Assembly: GCF_011683915.1 (NCBI RefSeq)
Contig: NZ_JAAQPH010000005.1
Coordinates: 124,001-188,000, forward strand
Direction of reading: 5' to 3'
DNA: 64,000 nt
Origin: Pelagibius litoralis
GTDB taxonomy: Bacteria; Pseudomonadota; Alphaproteobacteria; Kiloniellales; Kiloniellaceae
The notes below the pieces were generated by a model that saw only the letters and a program-made list of their open reading frames with translations, was not told the origin of the DNA and ran no database searches. Position numbers and translations under genes: made by a program. Each line of letters begins with the position of its first letter. Position 1 is the stretch's first letter. Positions 26,847 through 38,433 of this stretch are shown piece by piece.

Positions 26847-27676
26847 CGTAGGTTGTCCTGATCCGTGGGAGTGGGCGCCGTTTCCGCCAGAAACGTCTTG
26901 ATAGCATGCACGATCTCTTCGGACTTGCCTGCATCAAGCGCATCGGGGTGGGGCGAGGCGAAGCGGCCTGAATCATTGTCGAAGTACTGGCCTGACGCGG
27001 CCGCAAATTCGTCTGACAATGCAGCGCGCACAAGGATGTCGGCGCCGATGCGGATATCGTTGCCGGCGACGCCAAAGCCTTCTTTCACCATCTTGCTGGC
27101 AAGCATCGACCCGGGGTTTACCGCGATGATGGCCGGGCCCTCCCTAAGCGTCTGGGCCATGTGGCGGGACCATATCGTAATCGCCAGCTTACTCTGGGCA
27201 TAGGCGGGCATATCGGCCAGCTTGACCCGCCCGGACAAGGCCGCCGGATCGACCGGGGCCTGCGCTGCGGAGGACAGATTGATCACACGCCCGGACTTTC
27301 CAAGCAGCGGCAAAAGCCGCTCCGTCAGCAGATAGGGGGCAAACGTATTGACCAAGAAGCGCAGATCGAGCCCGTACGGCGTGACGGGATCAGGCGCCTT
27401 GAAGACGCCCGCATTGTTGATCAGCACGTCAAGCGTGCCGTGCTTTTCGCTCACCGCTTTCGCGAGCACACTGACATCGGCCAGGCTCGACAGGTCGGCC
27501 AGGTAGCTTTCAACCTGGCCGCCTCCCGCCAGGGCAGAGAGCTCCCTCTCAACGTCTTCCAGTTTCGCCGGATTGCGCCCGTGCAGCAGCAGACTGTGGC
27601 CCTGCGAGACCAGCATCCTCGCGGTTTCCAGCCCGATGCCATCGGTAGAGCCGGTAATGAGAATGGTTTTTCCCAT
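26843..27676 (-). CDS. SDR family NAD(P)-dependent oxidoreductase
   Basis: This 277-aa short-chain dehydrogenase has the cofactor motif TGSTDGIG (residues 8-15), NNAG at 87-90, and the catalytic Ser of INLSSAAQ with Tyr159-Lys163 (YAQSK). It probably reduces a carbonyl or quinone. AAGGAAG before the ATG supports the start. It lies 48 bp after the DUF1330 gene and overlaps the next gene by 4 bp. Confidence 0.92.
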   Translation of the reverse strand: MGKTILITGSTDGIGLETARMLVSQGHSLLLHGRNPAKLEDVERELSALAGGGQVESYLADLSSLADVSVLAKAVSEKHGTLDVLINNAGVFKAPDPVTPYGLDLRFLVNTFAPYLLTERLLPLLGKSGRVINLSSAAQAPVDPAALSGRVKLADMPAYAQSKLAITIWSRHMAQTLREGPAIIAVNPGSMLASKMVKEGFGVAGNDIRIGADILVRAALSDEFAAASGQYFDNDSGRFASPHPDALDAGKSEEIVHAIKTFLAETAPTPTDQDNLR

Positions 27677-27724
27677 GGTATTGTCTTCCTTATCGGCGGG
27701 CCGATCCGCGGTACTCAGGGCCCC

Positions 27725-28027
27725 TCAGGTCAGGTCGTCCTTGCCTTCGATGAGGAAGTGATGGCTGTGCGAGCCGGCGGTCCGCGCCTTGAGATGAGGT
27801 AGGTAGGCCGGGTCGTTCATGAAGGCCATAGCGGCTTCCTTCGAGGGCCACTCTATGACGATGCGCAGGGCAGCGTCTTCGCCTTCCCCTTCGAGACGTT
27901 CGTGGCTGGCCGTCCGGGCGAGATACCTGCCCCCGTGCCGGGCAACGAGTTCGTTCGCCGGTCCGATGTAGTCCGGAACCCAGTCATCGGTCGTGGGTGT
28001 GACGGCTAGAACCGAATAGCAGGTCAT
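27725..28027 (-). CDS. DUF1330 family protein
   Basis: This 100-aa single DUF1330 domain (YSVLAVTPTTDDWVPDYIGPA; ARHGGRYLAR; VIEWPSKEAAMAFMNDPAY) belongs to the dimeric alpha-beta barrel fold. The function is not established. CAGGAG upstream of the ATG supports the start. It lies 49 bp after the quinol monooxygenase-like gene in the same operon. Confidence 0.88.
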   Translation of the reverse strand: MTCYSVLAVTPTTDDWVPDYIGPANELVARHGGRYLARTASHERLEGEGEDAALRIVIEWPSKEAAMAFMNDPAYLPHLKARTAGSHSHHFLIEGKDDLT

Positions 28028-28076
28028 CCTTGGCGTTCTCCTGTGTCCGGGTTTGACATCTCCCTTGCCCGGAGTG

Positions 28077-28367
28077 TCAGCCGACTTTGGTCATTTCGTT
28101 CAGCGTGAAGGCTTCGACCGCACCCTCGGTTGCCGCCATGTAGGCGGCGAGATGCGGGGCGTTCATATGGGTTTGCCAAAGCTCCCGGCTCTCCCAGTTT
28201 TCGAAGAACAGGAAATGCGCCGGGTTCTCATTGTCCTGGTGCAGGTCATACTGGATGCAGCCGTCCTCGGCGCGCGTGATCACGATGAGCTTTTGCAGCT
28301 CCGCCTTGACCAGTTCGACCTTGTCCGCCCTGGCATTGATGTTGGCGACGATTGTCAGGCTTGCCAT
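28077..28367 (-). CDS. putative quinol monooxygenase (ABM domain)
   Basis: This 96-aa antibiotic-biosynthesis-monooxygenase domain starts LTIVANINARADK and includes EDGCIQYDLHQDNENPAHFLFFENWES. It resembles YgiN-type quinol monooxygenases. AAGGAGG before the ATG at 28367 supports the start. It is the first gene of the operon diverging from the HxlR regulator, so it is probably the most directly controlled gene. Other ABM proteins detoxify heme or methylglyoxal, so the substrate is open. Confidence 0.88.
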   Translation of the reverse strand: MASLTIVANINARADKVELVKAELQKLIVITRAEDGCIQYDLHQDNENPAHFLFFENWESRELWQTHMNAPHLAAYMAATEGAVEAFTLNEMTKVG

Positions 28368-28426
28368 TGACTGCCTCCTTGTCGTGGTTCAGCCGGTGAG
28401 ATAGAGATAAAGGGCGAAAGTAGCAA

Positions 28427-28453
28427 GTACGCACAGTTTTGTGCGGTAGGTAC
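28427..28453. promoter_or_regulatory. inverted-repeat operator between HxlR gene and redox operon
   Basis: GCACA (28431-28435) and TGTGC (28440-28444) form a perfect inverted repeat. It is flanked by GTAC at 28427-28430 and 28450-28453. GTAC half-sites are characteristic of HxlR/YodB-type regulators. The position between divergent starts suggests repression of both directions. Confidence 0.55.
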
Positions 28454-28476
28454 AGATTGTATCCTATGGAGGCTTC

Positions 28477-28797
28477 ATGCGGTTCGAAAGCTATGACTGT
28501 TCGCGCGGCTGCCCGGTGGAGGCCGCGCTGGAGCGCATCGGCGGGAAGTGGAAGGGCGTCGCGCTCTATCACCTGCTCGAAGGCACCAAGCGCTACAACG
28601 AACTGAAGCGGGATGTCGGGAACGTCACCCAGCGCATGCTGACCAAGCAACTGAGAGAGCTGGAAAGCGACGGCCTGATCGTCCGCAAGGTCTATCCGGT
28701 CGTCCCGCCCCACGTCGAATACAGCCTGAGCGAAAAAGGCAGGACATTAGAGCCGATCCTGCTGGCGCTGCGTGACTGGGGCGAGAGCTACGTCTGA
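28477..28797 (+). CDS. HxlR family transcriptional regulator
   Basis: This 106-aa winged-helix regulator has the HxlR pattern: [45 protein letters not shown] and [10 protein letters not shown]. Two N-terminal Cys (C8 and C12) occupy the region where redox-sensing HxlR members such as YodB and HypR carry a reactive Cys, so it may sense quinones, aldehydes or disulfide stress. It diverges from a reductase/monooxygenase operon that such a sensor would control, and an inverted repeat lies between them. Confidence 0.92.
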   Translation: MRFESYDCSRGCPVEAALERIGGKWKGVALYHLLEGTKRYNELKRDVGNVTQRMLTKQLRELESDGLIVRKVYPVVPPHVEYSLSEKGRTLEPILLALRDWGESYV

Positions 28798-28837
28798 ACA
28801 ATCGGGCGGCGGCTTCGGGTCATAAGTGGAGGATCGC

Positions 28838-29030
28838 AACACCCTCCTTATTGGGGCCTGATACATGGGCGCTGACCAGTTGCTCGGGCCGCCTATTCCG
28901 GGTTGTTCGCCAGCATCTCGTCCAATGCCGCCCGCAGTTCCACCAGCCGCGCCGCCGGAATGCGGTAATCGGGAATCAGAAGCCCGTCGCGGTTGTAACG
29001 CGCGATTTCGGAGGGGGAAAGTGCTGGCAT
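28838..29030 (-). pseudogene. truncated, frameshifted copy of the PhyH 5' end
   Basis: From an ATG at 29030 the minus strand reads MPALSPSEIARYNRDGLLIP and on to LDEMLANNPE, then a stop. It closely follows the start of the intact PhyH gene at 25382. One inserted base next to the NNPE stop shifts frame, after which the similarity continues (the AHVSGTNKEGV equivalent) to about 28840 and then ends abruptly. The copy is therefore broken and retains only the first ~66 codons. It has diverged from the intact copy, so the duplication is not recent. Confidence 0.8.
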
Positions 29031-29147
29031 GATGTTGTCCTGCCTTTTGTCAGGTCAGACAAGCTTGCGATGAAGCGCAACGAGTGTGCAAGACAGATGT
29101 TGTATCTGACAGTTGCAAGGCCCACGCATGACACTCGAACTAGGTTG

Positions 29148-30749
29148 TCAGTTTTTCCTATTTTTCTTCTTTCGTTTCATGCTTTCAGCTCTTTCCTCAG
29201 CAAGGGATTTCAAAGCAGTTGGACGAACCTCCTTGAGGAAGTAGGCATCACAGAACAGCTTCATAAAGGAAACCTCTTTCAAAGTCACCGTCGCCGATTC
29301 GACGGCTTTCCTCTCGTAGGCGTCGAAGATTTCACGGTATTGCTCACGCTCATCGAACTCAGGAAACATCTGGTCGAGAAATGCCATGAGGCGCGGTGTG
29401 ATGGGCGTGTCGCGCTGCCAGGCGCCTCTCCCAGCCAACATTTGCTTTAGGCTTTCCATAAAATTACCGAAGGCTTCCTTCTCACATTGCCAATGCACAT
29501 CGTTCAATGAAAGGAAGGTCAAGCCGCCAATATAGTAGTTGAAAGGCGTATGTTGGTCGCGATCAGCAGGCGCCGGCATCGCGGCGAAGCATTGGCTGAC
29601 GGTGTAGAGATCGCCTTCCGTGAGGACACGATTCTCGCCCCAATCGATTCTGAGGCTGGGCGATCGCTCAATCGTCACTTCCATTTTCCTCTCCAGATTG
29701 TCGATCCGCTCATAATATCGGTCGATCTGCTTAGGCATCCGCCACCACCAGAAGCCCATCGTTCCAATGTTAAGCGCCGTCACGAAGTGTCGGGCGATTC
29801 CCCAACCAAGCCACCACACACCCTGTGGCGGGACGCTGTCGGCGAGAGTAATGTCGATGTCGAGCTGATCCTTCTTGCCCGAGACGGCGGACAGCTTGAT
29901 CCACTCAGTAGACTTGTTCCACGCTGTGAGGGCTTTCGGCCGAATCAAGTGGGATTGAGTGAAGATGCGGACGCGGATGCGCCATTTGTCTTTGCCTGTA
30001 CCCTTCTTACCCAGACGCGCACGTTTAAGCTCTTCTTCGGCGGCAACACGCCCTTCTCGCTCTGCTTGATCAAACTGCTCTTTCAGCCAGTTAATCCATG
30101 CTAGCGCATTTTTCAGCTCTGCTAGCTTGGTGAGCGACGCGTCGGACATAATCATCCGACGCTTCTCCAGGTCGCCGGTAGCTTCGAGAAACCAAGCTTG
30201 AAGTTCGATTTCGTCTGCAGTCAAGCGCACGCGTAGCTTCCTGGCCTCAGCCATTTCAAGGCGAACGTCGGCTAGTTCAATCAACGTGTCAGCTTCACGC
30301 GCGTCGATAGCTTCTGCTGGGACCGATACACCATCGTCCGTTTGTTCCACGTAAAGCCCAATCAGGCGATTTGCGTGTACTTGTCGGGCGAAAACCTCCA
30401 TAGATTCAAGCCCTTCCTTGGTTAGCTTGTTGCCGTAGAATTCGGCACCAAAGAAACACCAGAACAGCTTTTTCACGTGGTTCCCCATGTGCTTTTGCAT
30501 CCACGTCGATGGCACGGGTTCGTGTTCGCTCATGGCTTTAAGTGCAATGAGTTCCCAACGACCGACTTCTTCGAGCGCCAGAGCGGCCAGATGATATGCG
30601 ATGTTCGGGTGTCCTTCCCCCTGAACGGCGCGAGCAGAATTCAGCAGGTTGCGCGCATGAACTATGCACTCCCGCATCGCTTTACGGTCCTTTGCACCAA
30701 TTTGAACAGCTCTCTTCTTAGGTGGTTTCTTTGCCGTCTTTCTGACCAT
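29148..30749 (-). CDS. AbiV-like large protein, possible abortive-infection factor
   Basis: This 533-aa protein has an N-terminal region (about residues 20-70) of AbiV type. It shows the NLLNSARAVQGEGHPNIAYH-like stretch followed by LAALALEEVGRWELI, the AbiV hallmark (A-A-x-LALEE-x-G). A RECIVH (Rx4H) sequence near residue 27 resembles a HEPN nuclease motif, but it is displaced toward the N-terminus, so catalysis is uncertain. The rest is a long unassigned body with a Trp-rich patch (GVWWLGWGIARHFVT, FWWWRM) near 320-345 and a basic C-terminus. Lactococcal AbiV is only about 200 aa. The gene is AT-richer than the window average and lies in a foreign-looking islet. Confidence 0.6.
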   Translation of the reverse strand: MVRKTAKKPPKKRAVQIGAKDRKAMRECIVHARNLLNSARAVQGEGHPNIAYHLAALALEEVGRWELIALKAMSEHEPVPSTWMQKHMGNHVKKLFWCFFGAEFYGNKLTKEGLESMEVFARQVHANRLIGLYVEQTDDGVSVPAEAIDAREADTLIELADVRLEMAEARKLRVRLTADEIELQAWFLEATGDLEKRRMIMSDASLTKLAELKNALAWINWLKEQFDQAEREGRVAAEEELKRARLGKKGTGKDKWRIRVRIFTQSHLIRPKALTAWNKSTEWIKLSAVSGKKDQLDIDITLADSVPPQGVWWLGWGIARHFVTALNIGTMGFWWWRMPKQIDRYYERIDNLERKMEVTIERSPSLRIDWGENRVLTEGDLYTVSQCFAAMPAPADRDQHTPFNYYIGGLTFLSLNDVHWQCEKEAFGNFMESLKQMLAGRGAWQRDTPITPRLMAFLDQMFPEFDEREQYREIFDAYERKAVESATVTLKEVSFMKLFCDAYFLKEVRPTALKSLAEERAESMKRKKKNRKN

Positions 30750-30918
30750 GGCTTTTCATGCCTTTGCTGTGTTAGCAACTTAGCGTTCGAGCCTAATTTA
30801 TCAGGAACTATGGTTTTCGGGGGATCATCAACAACCAGCCGACGATGACTAGCAAGCCAGAGGCGGTACCCGCAATGTGGTCGGCACTGACGTAATGCAG
30901 AAGGAATGGTATCGAATC

Positions 30919-31518
30919 ATGAAAGTAACTCAGCTCGAACGGGAGTTGGCTCGCCACGCCTATGAAAACGTCATTGAGCGTTGCGCTCGTTTGAGCGCGT
31001 TTTCTGGCAGTGCGCATGTAGATATCAGCTTTGAGGACATCTTGACGCGGCAGAAAACTTTAGCAATTGACGACGTCATTGTTTTGTCGATCAGCGCGCG
31101 CCGTTTAATTGCGGTCTGCGGGGTGACGCTAAACGGTGACGAGGCGAGGGTGAGAAAGTGGAAGTTCATATTCCAGAATGATGAGACATTACCAGTCCCT
31201 CAAGATGACTTTGTTAGCTTAGGGAGGTTGCTTGGCATCATCATCCATTGTGAAAAGTTGGAGATTATAGATTCAGACCTAATGGCACAGGCGATTTTAA
31301 ATCCATTTGGCTATGAGAAATTCTCTGAATGGTGCGCCAAACATGCTAGCTCAATAGAGTACTTTAGTCCCAAGATCCTCATTCGATCCGACAAATCTGA
31401 ATTTATGATCTTTGAGATAGCTGATTTGATTGAGCGTATAGATGAGCTTCTGCTTCCCGAAGTCGTTGAAGCGGCTAAAGGGCATGGTCTGTATTTGGAG
31501 GATGATTATAGATTCTAA
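30919..31518 (+). CDS. unrecognised protein in AT-rich islet (199 aa)
   Basis: The protein starts MKVTQLERELARHAYENVIER and is soluble, with an N-terminal helix, a central beta-rich part and a C-terminal helix pair. It shows no motif I recognise. ATG at 30919 is preferred because AAGGAA lies upstream; GTG at 30877 is an alternative start. Codon use is conspicuously AT-rich (many TTA, ATA, AAA and AGA codons) compared with all chromosomal neighbours, which indicates transfer. It diverges from the AbiV-like gene about 170 bp away, so the two could form one unit. Confidence 0.6.
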   Translation: MKVTQLERELARHAYENVIERCARLSAFSGSAHVDISFEDILTRQKTLAIDDVIVLSISARRLIAVCGVTLNGDEARVRKWKFIFQNDETLPVPQDDFVSLGRLLGIIIHCEKLEIIDSDLMAQAILNPFGYEKFSEWCAKHASSIEYFSPKILIRSDKSEFMIFEIADLIERIDELLLPEVVEAAKGHGLYLEDDYRF

Positions 31519-31569
31519 GTCTTCCGCTGTTTGAGGCCTGTCGCAAGCTCCCTCGCTGAAAGGAGCGCC

Positions 31570-32129
31570 CTAAAGACTCGTCGCCGATCTTGCCGCCTGA
31601 TCGTAGAGGCCCGAGAGGGCGCGGAGGAGGTCGGCGGCCTGGCCGATCTGGTCGTTGAGGTCGCCTTCCTGGCTGCCGGAGAAGGCGGCGAAGGAATTCA
31701 CCAGGCAGGCCTCGCGCACCTCGCGGTACTTCACGCAGACCTCGGCGCCTTCCTTGGTGGTGGCATAGAAAATCTCCTTGCCGCGCTTGTCGCCGGCAAC
31801 GAGGCCGAGGCGGGTAAGCTTCTTCAGCGCGTAGTTCACCGTGTGGCTGTCCTCGATATTGAGGACGAAGCAGATATCGGACAGGCGCTTGTCGCGCGCC
31901 CGGTGGTTCACCGTGTGCACCACCATGACATCGAGAGAGCTTAGTTCCGGCAGGCCCGCCGCCGCCATGCATCTGGTGATCCAGCGTTCGAAGGCGTTGG
32001 AGGCGATGTAGAGGCCGTATTCGAAGGCGCTCAGTTCCTCCGCCCGCTCGGAAACCAGATGGGCGGAGGAGACGATGTTGCGGCGCTTCGGTGTCTTTGT
32101 GGGCTTTTCCTTGGCCGTGCCGTCGCCGC

Positions 32130-32133
<4 letters not shown>
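31570..32133 (-). CDS. MarR-like winged-helix regulator co-translated with hydantoinase
   Basis: This 187-aa protein has an N-terminal basic tail and a winged-helix core (ELSSLDVMVVHTVNHRARDKRL, then ICFVLNIEDSHTVNYALKKLTRLGLV and a basic wing KRGKEIFYATTKEG), placing it with MarR-type regulators. Its ATG overlaps the hydantoinase stop in an ATGA, so the two are translationally coupled. It is a natural candidate for the protein binding the ATTTTATCGATAAA palindromes upstream of its own operon and of the TRAP operon. Confidence 0.85.
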
Positions 32134-35786
<3,653 letters not shown>

Positions 35787-35850
35787 CGTAATCCCCGTTT
35801 CTTTGGCCCATCGATTTGAAAACGCCAATTTGGCATTTCTATACAGAGAC

Positions 35851-35866
35851 AGTTTATCGATAAAAT
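35851..35866. promoter_or_regulatory. TTTATCGATAAA palindrome upstream of hydantoinase operon
   Basis: A perfect 12-bp palindrome (35853-35864) lies about 70 bp upstream of the hydantoinase start. The minus strand reads TTGACA directly into ATTTTATCGATAAACTGT, so the palindrome abuts a -35-like element at 35866-35871. It matches the TRAP-operon site except for one variable base. Repressor binding is inferred. Confidence 0.6.
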
Positions 35867-35878
35867 GTCAACGAATTC

Positions 35879-36175
35879 TCAGAACGACGTTTCGACTGCA
35901 TCTTTCTCGCGGCGCAATTTGAGGTGCCCGGTCAGCCAGCCGACCGACAGGCCGACGTTCACCGTGAAAAGAACTAGGCAAGCGAATCCGATCTGCGCGC
36001 CGTTCATGAAGTGCTGGCCCTGCACGGCCAGCCAGATGATCGCAACCGCATCGGCCAGTAGAATCGTGGCGCTACAGGCTCTGCCGCAGACCAGGCCGAA
36101 CTGCGCCTTGAGGATGCAGAAGGCGAGCCAAAGAACCGGGATCATCACCAAGAGTACCAGCAACCAAGTCGGCAA
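35879..36175 (-). CDS. small membrane protein (98 aa, three TM)
   Basis: This hydrophobic protein starts at TTG with a strong GGAGG seven nt upstream. Three membrane segments (about residues 3-23, 36-55, 62-82) precede a short charged C-terminus. No family is recognised. It ends close to the hydantoinase promoter and lies downstream of the Lrp regulator gene on the same strand, with which it may be co-transcribed. Confidence 0.6.
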   Translation of the reverse strand: MPTWLLVLLVMIPVLWLAFCILKAQFGLVCGRACSATILLADAVAIIWLAVQGQHFMNGAQIGFACLVLFTVNVGLSVGWLTGHLKLRREKDAVETSF

Positions 36176-36199
36176 CCGCTTTCCTCCGGTTCTGCGCGC

Positions 36200-36667
36200 C
36201 TAGACCTCCAGCGGAATCGTCAGGCCCAGCTTAACGCTGTCCATCACCACCTGGGTGTGGAACTTCCCGATGACGTTGTTGCCGTAGAAAAGACGCCGGG
36301 TGAGTTGCTCATAGTGGGCGAGATCCCTGGCGACGACGACCAGGATGAAATCAGCCTCACCGGTGACATAGTAGCACTGCTGGACCTCGGGAATCTTCTG
36401 CATATCCCGTTTGAAGCCGTCGACGATGTCGGCGCGGCCGCGGGCGAGATCCACCTGCACGATGAAGGTGGTGCGCCGGCCGACCTTGGCCGGGTCCAGA
36501 ACCGACACGTCGGCAGCGATGTATCCGGCCTCGCGCAGCCGCTTCATGCGCCGCTGGCAGGCGGTGGCGGAGAGACCGACGGCAGCGGCCAGGGCCTCCG
36601 AGGTTTGGCGGTTGTCGCGCTGAAGCTGGTCCAGCAGCGCGACGTCGAATTGATCCAAATCATCCAT
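36200..36667 (-). CDS. Lrp/AsnC family transcriptional regulator
   Basis: This 155-aa protein has an N-terminal HTH (FDVALLDQLQRDNRQTSEALAAAVGLSATACQRRMKRL) and a C-terminal RAM domain (QVDLARGRADIVDGFKRD; CYYVTGEADFILVVVARDLAHYEQL). Such regulators bind amino acids and control neighbouring transport or catabolic genes. It diverges from a DMT exporter gene. A TTCTGCAGAA palindrome directly precedes its ATG and replaces a Shine-Dalgarno sequence, suggesting autoregulation. Confidence 0.94.
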   Translation of the reverse strand: MDDLDQFDVALLDQLQRDNRQTSEALAAAVGLSATACQRRMKRLREAGYIAADVSVLDPAKVGRRTTFIVQVDLARGRADIVDGFKRDMQKIPEVQQCYYVTGEADFILVVVARDLAHYEQLTRRLFYGNNVIGKFHTQVVMDSVKLGLTIPLEV

Positions 36668-36707
36668 TTCTGCAGAATATCACCGATTTCTGGATAAATG
36701 CGCAGAA
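36668..36707. promoter_or_regulatory. Lrp-type operator pair between regulator and exporter
   Basis: TTCTGCAGAA (36668-36677) is a perfect 10-bp palindrome. A second TTCTG (36688-36692) pairs with CAGAA (36703-36707) across 10 bp. Both lie within the Lrp gene's promoter and leader. Lrp-family proteins bind multiple phased palindromes, so this is a likely autoregulatory site. Confidence 0.5.
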
Positions 36708-36800
36708 TTTGGTCTCCTTGTCTGGGAATTCGCCGTCTCCCGGCGTAGCGATTTACTAGGCTACCCCTATGAGAACAGCCAACAAAAGGGGCGCCCCGCC

Positions 36801-37703
36801 ATGACCGACCTTTCCGAAACCCAGCCGTCCGCCTTACCGAGCGCGGTGCTCTACGGCCTGACCGCCGCCTTGATCTGGGGGGCCTGGCCGGTGATCTCCG
36901 CGCTCGGCATCCGCCAGAGCCTGGCTGTGGCCGACATAGCGGCGCTGCGCTTTCTGGTCGCCGGCCTGATTCTGCTGCCCCTGGTGATCCGCCACGGGAC
37001 CGGCGGCCTCGGCTGGGGGCGGGCGCTGTTTCTCAGCCTCGGCGCCGGCGCGCCCTATGTGCTGGTGACCGCCAGCGGGCTGACTTACGCGCCCGCCGGC
37101 CAGGGCGGCATCATCGGACCGAGCTGCATGCTGGTCTTCGCGACCCTGGGCGGCTGGCTGCTGCTGGGCGACCGCCCGCCACGCCAACGCCTGATCGGCA
37201 TGGTCTTGATGCTGACCGGCGTGCTGTTGATCGGCAGCCAGGCCCTTGGGGACTATCAAGGCGAACAGTGGAAGGGCCACCTGCTTTTCGCCACGGGCGG
37301 CCTGCTCTGGGCCAGCTACACCGTCGCTCTGCGCGCCTGGGGCGCCGATCCCCTGCAGGCAACGGCGCTGGTCTCGGTTCTTTCACTGCTTATCTACGGG
37401 CCGATCTACCTACTCATCGCGGAGCCGCAGCTCTTCGCGGCCCCCTTGGCCGAAGTGGCGGGACAGGCCGTGTTCCAGGGGCTCTTCGCGGCGATCCTGG
37501 CGTTGATCTGCTACAGCCGCGCAGTCGCACTGCTGGGCGCCGGGCGCGGCGCGGTCTTCGTCACCCTGGTGCCGGTCGTGGCCGTGCTGCTGGCCTATCC
37601 ACTGCTGGGCGAGGTGCCGAGCCTGACCGACCTGACCGGCGCAGCGTTTGTCACCGCCGGCATGATCACCGCCCTCGGCCTGCTGCCGCGCAGCCGAGTC
37701 TAG
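36801..37703 (+). CDS. DMT superfamily transporter (EamA)
   Basis: This 300-aa protein has ten predicted membrane segments and two EamA repeats (LIWGAWPVISALGIRQS; TGGLLWASYTVALRAWGA). These are drug/metabolite exporters, often of amino acids. It diverges from the Lrp/AsnC regulator, which is the classic layout for an amino-acid-responsive exporter. The compound is not identifiable. A large palindrome follows its stop. Confidence 0.9.
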   Translation: MTDLSETQPSALPSAVLYGLTAALIWGAWPVISALGIRQSLAVADIAALRFLVAGLILLPLVIRHGTGGLGWGRALFLSLGAGAPYVLVTASGLTYAPAGQGGIIGPSCMLVFATLGGWLLLGDRPPRQRLIGMVLMLTGVLLIGSQALGDYQGEQWKGHLLFATGGLLWASYTVALRAWGADPLQATALVSVLSLLIYGPIYLLIAEPQLFAAPLAEVAGQAVFQGLFAAILALICYSRAVALLGAGRGAVFVTLVPVVAVLLAYPLLGEVPSLTDLTGAAFVTAGMITALGLLPRSRV

Positions 37704-37707
37704 GGCG

Positions 37708-37800
37708 TTTTCGACTTACGTCGAAACGGTCCCAGCCCACTTCCCTCCCGGCCACCCCCAAATGTCCCAGGGGCGATTATCCTGTGGGTGGCCGGGAGGG
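37708..37800. repeat. double extragenic palindrome between convergent genes
   Basis: A hairpin TTTCGAC-TTAC-GTCGAAA (37708-37725) is followed by a perfect 15-bp inverted repeat CCCTCCCGGCCACCC (37743-37757) with GGGTGGCCGGGAGGG (37786-37800) around a 28-nt loop. The unit fills the gap between the EamA gene and the convergent GST gene. It may be a dispersed REP-like element or a bidirectional terminator. No second copy is seen in this window. Confidence 0.6.
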
Positions 37801-37833
37801 GAGCGGGCCGGTGCCGTGAAACCCTGAAAGACT

Positions 37834-38433
37834 CTAGTTCGGGTCGGTTTCGCGCATCGAGGGGCGGGCATCGAAAGCGGCAAACCAGGCGGCAAGGCCG
37901 TCGCGCCCGCCGCGCCAGTTGAGGTCGCCATGGCGCAGATCGAGATAACCGAGGGCGCAACCGCAGGCGATATGGCCCATGGTCAGGTCGCCGGGTTGCC
38001 CTTGAATGTGGGCCGTCATGTGGTCGAGCCCGCGGAGGATGGCGGCCCGCCAGCGTTCCACCGCCGCCGGGGAGCTTTCGCCGTCGGGCCGCCGGCCCTC
38101 CATGGTCACGTTGAAAGCCGCATCGGTCATACCCTGACCCAGGGCCGCGGCAACCAGCACCTTGAAGCGTTCCGGCCCGGCCGCAGGGATCAGCGTCTCG
38201 GCGCCGCCCAGACCGTCCAGATACTCGGCGATCACCGGGCTGTCGAAAACCGCCGTGCCGTCGTCGAGGACCAGGGCCGGCACCTTACCGAGGGGATTCT
38301 TGCTCTGCAGTTCGGGCGGGTCCTCCATAGGATTGCAAACAACCTCCTCAAGGGCCGCCATCAATCCGCGCTCCCGCGCGACAACCCGGCATTTGCGCGC
38401 ATAGGGGGACGTGGGGGAGTAGAACAACTGCAT
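37834..38433 (-). CDS. glutathione S-transferase family protein
   Basis: This 199-aa protein has a thioredoxin-fold N-terminal domain (MQLFYSPTSPYARKCR, catalytic Ser/Tyr region; KNPLGKVPALVLDDG with the cis-Pro; DSPVIAEYL for glutathione) and a helical C-terminal domain. It conjugates or reduces substrates with glutathione. ATG at 38433 is preferred because GGAGG lies 6 nt upstream; an upstream in-frame start would add 33 unrelated residues. Confidence 0.92.
   Translation of the reverse strand: MQLFYSPTSPYARKCRVVARERGLMAALEEVVCNPMEDPPELQSKNPLGKVPALVLDDGTAVFDSPVIAEYLDGLGGAETLIPAAGPERFKVLVAAALGQGMTDAAFNVTMEGRRPDGESSPAAVERWRAAILRGLDHMTAHIQGQPGDLTMGHIACGCALGYLDLRHGDLNWRGGRDGLAAWFAAFDARPSMRETDPN

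Noticed and set aside
30808-31017. A 69-codon minus-strand frame ending in a hydrophobic segment (SGLLVIVGWLLMIPRKP)
   Set aside because: It overlaps the start of the divergent 30919 gene, has no clear ribosome-binding site and matches nothing I know. A small membrane gene cannot be excluded, but it is not supported.
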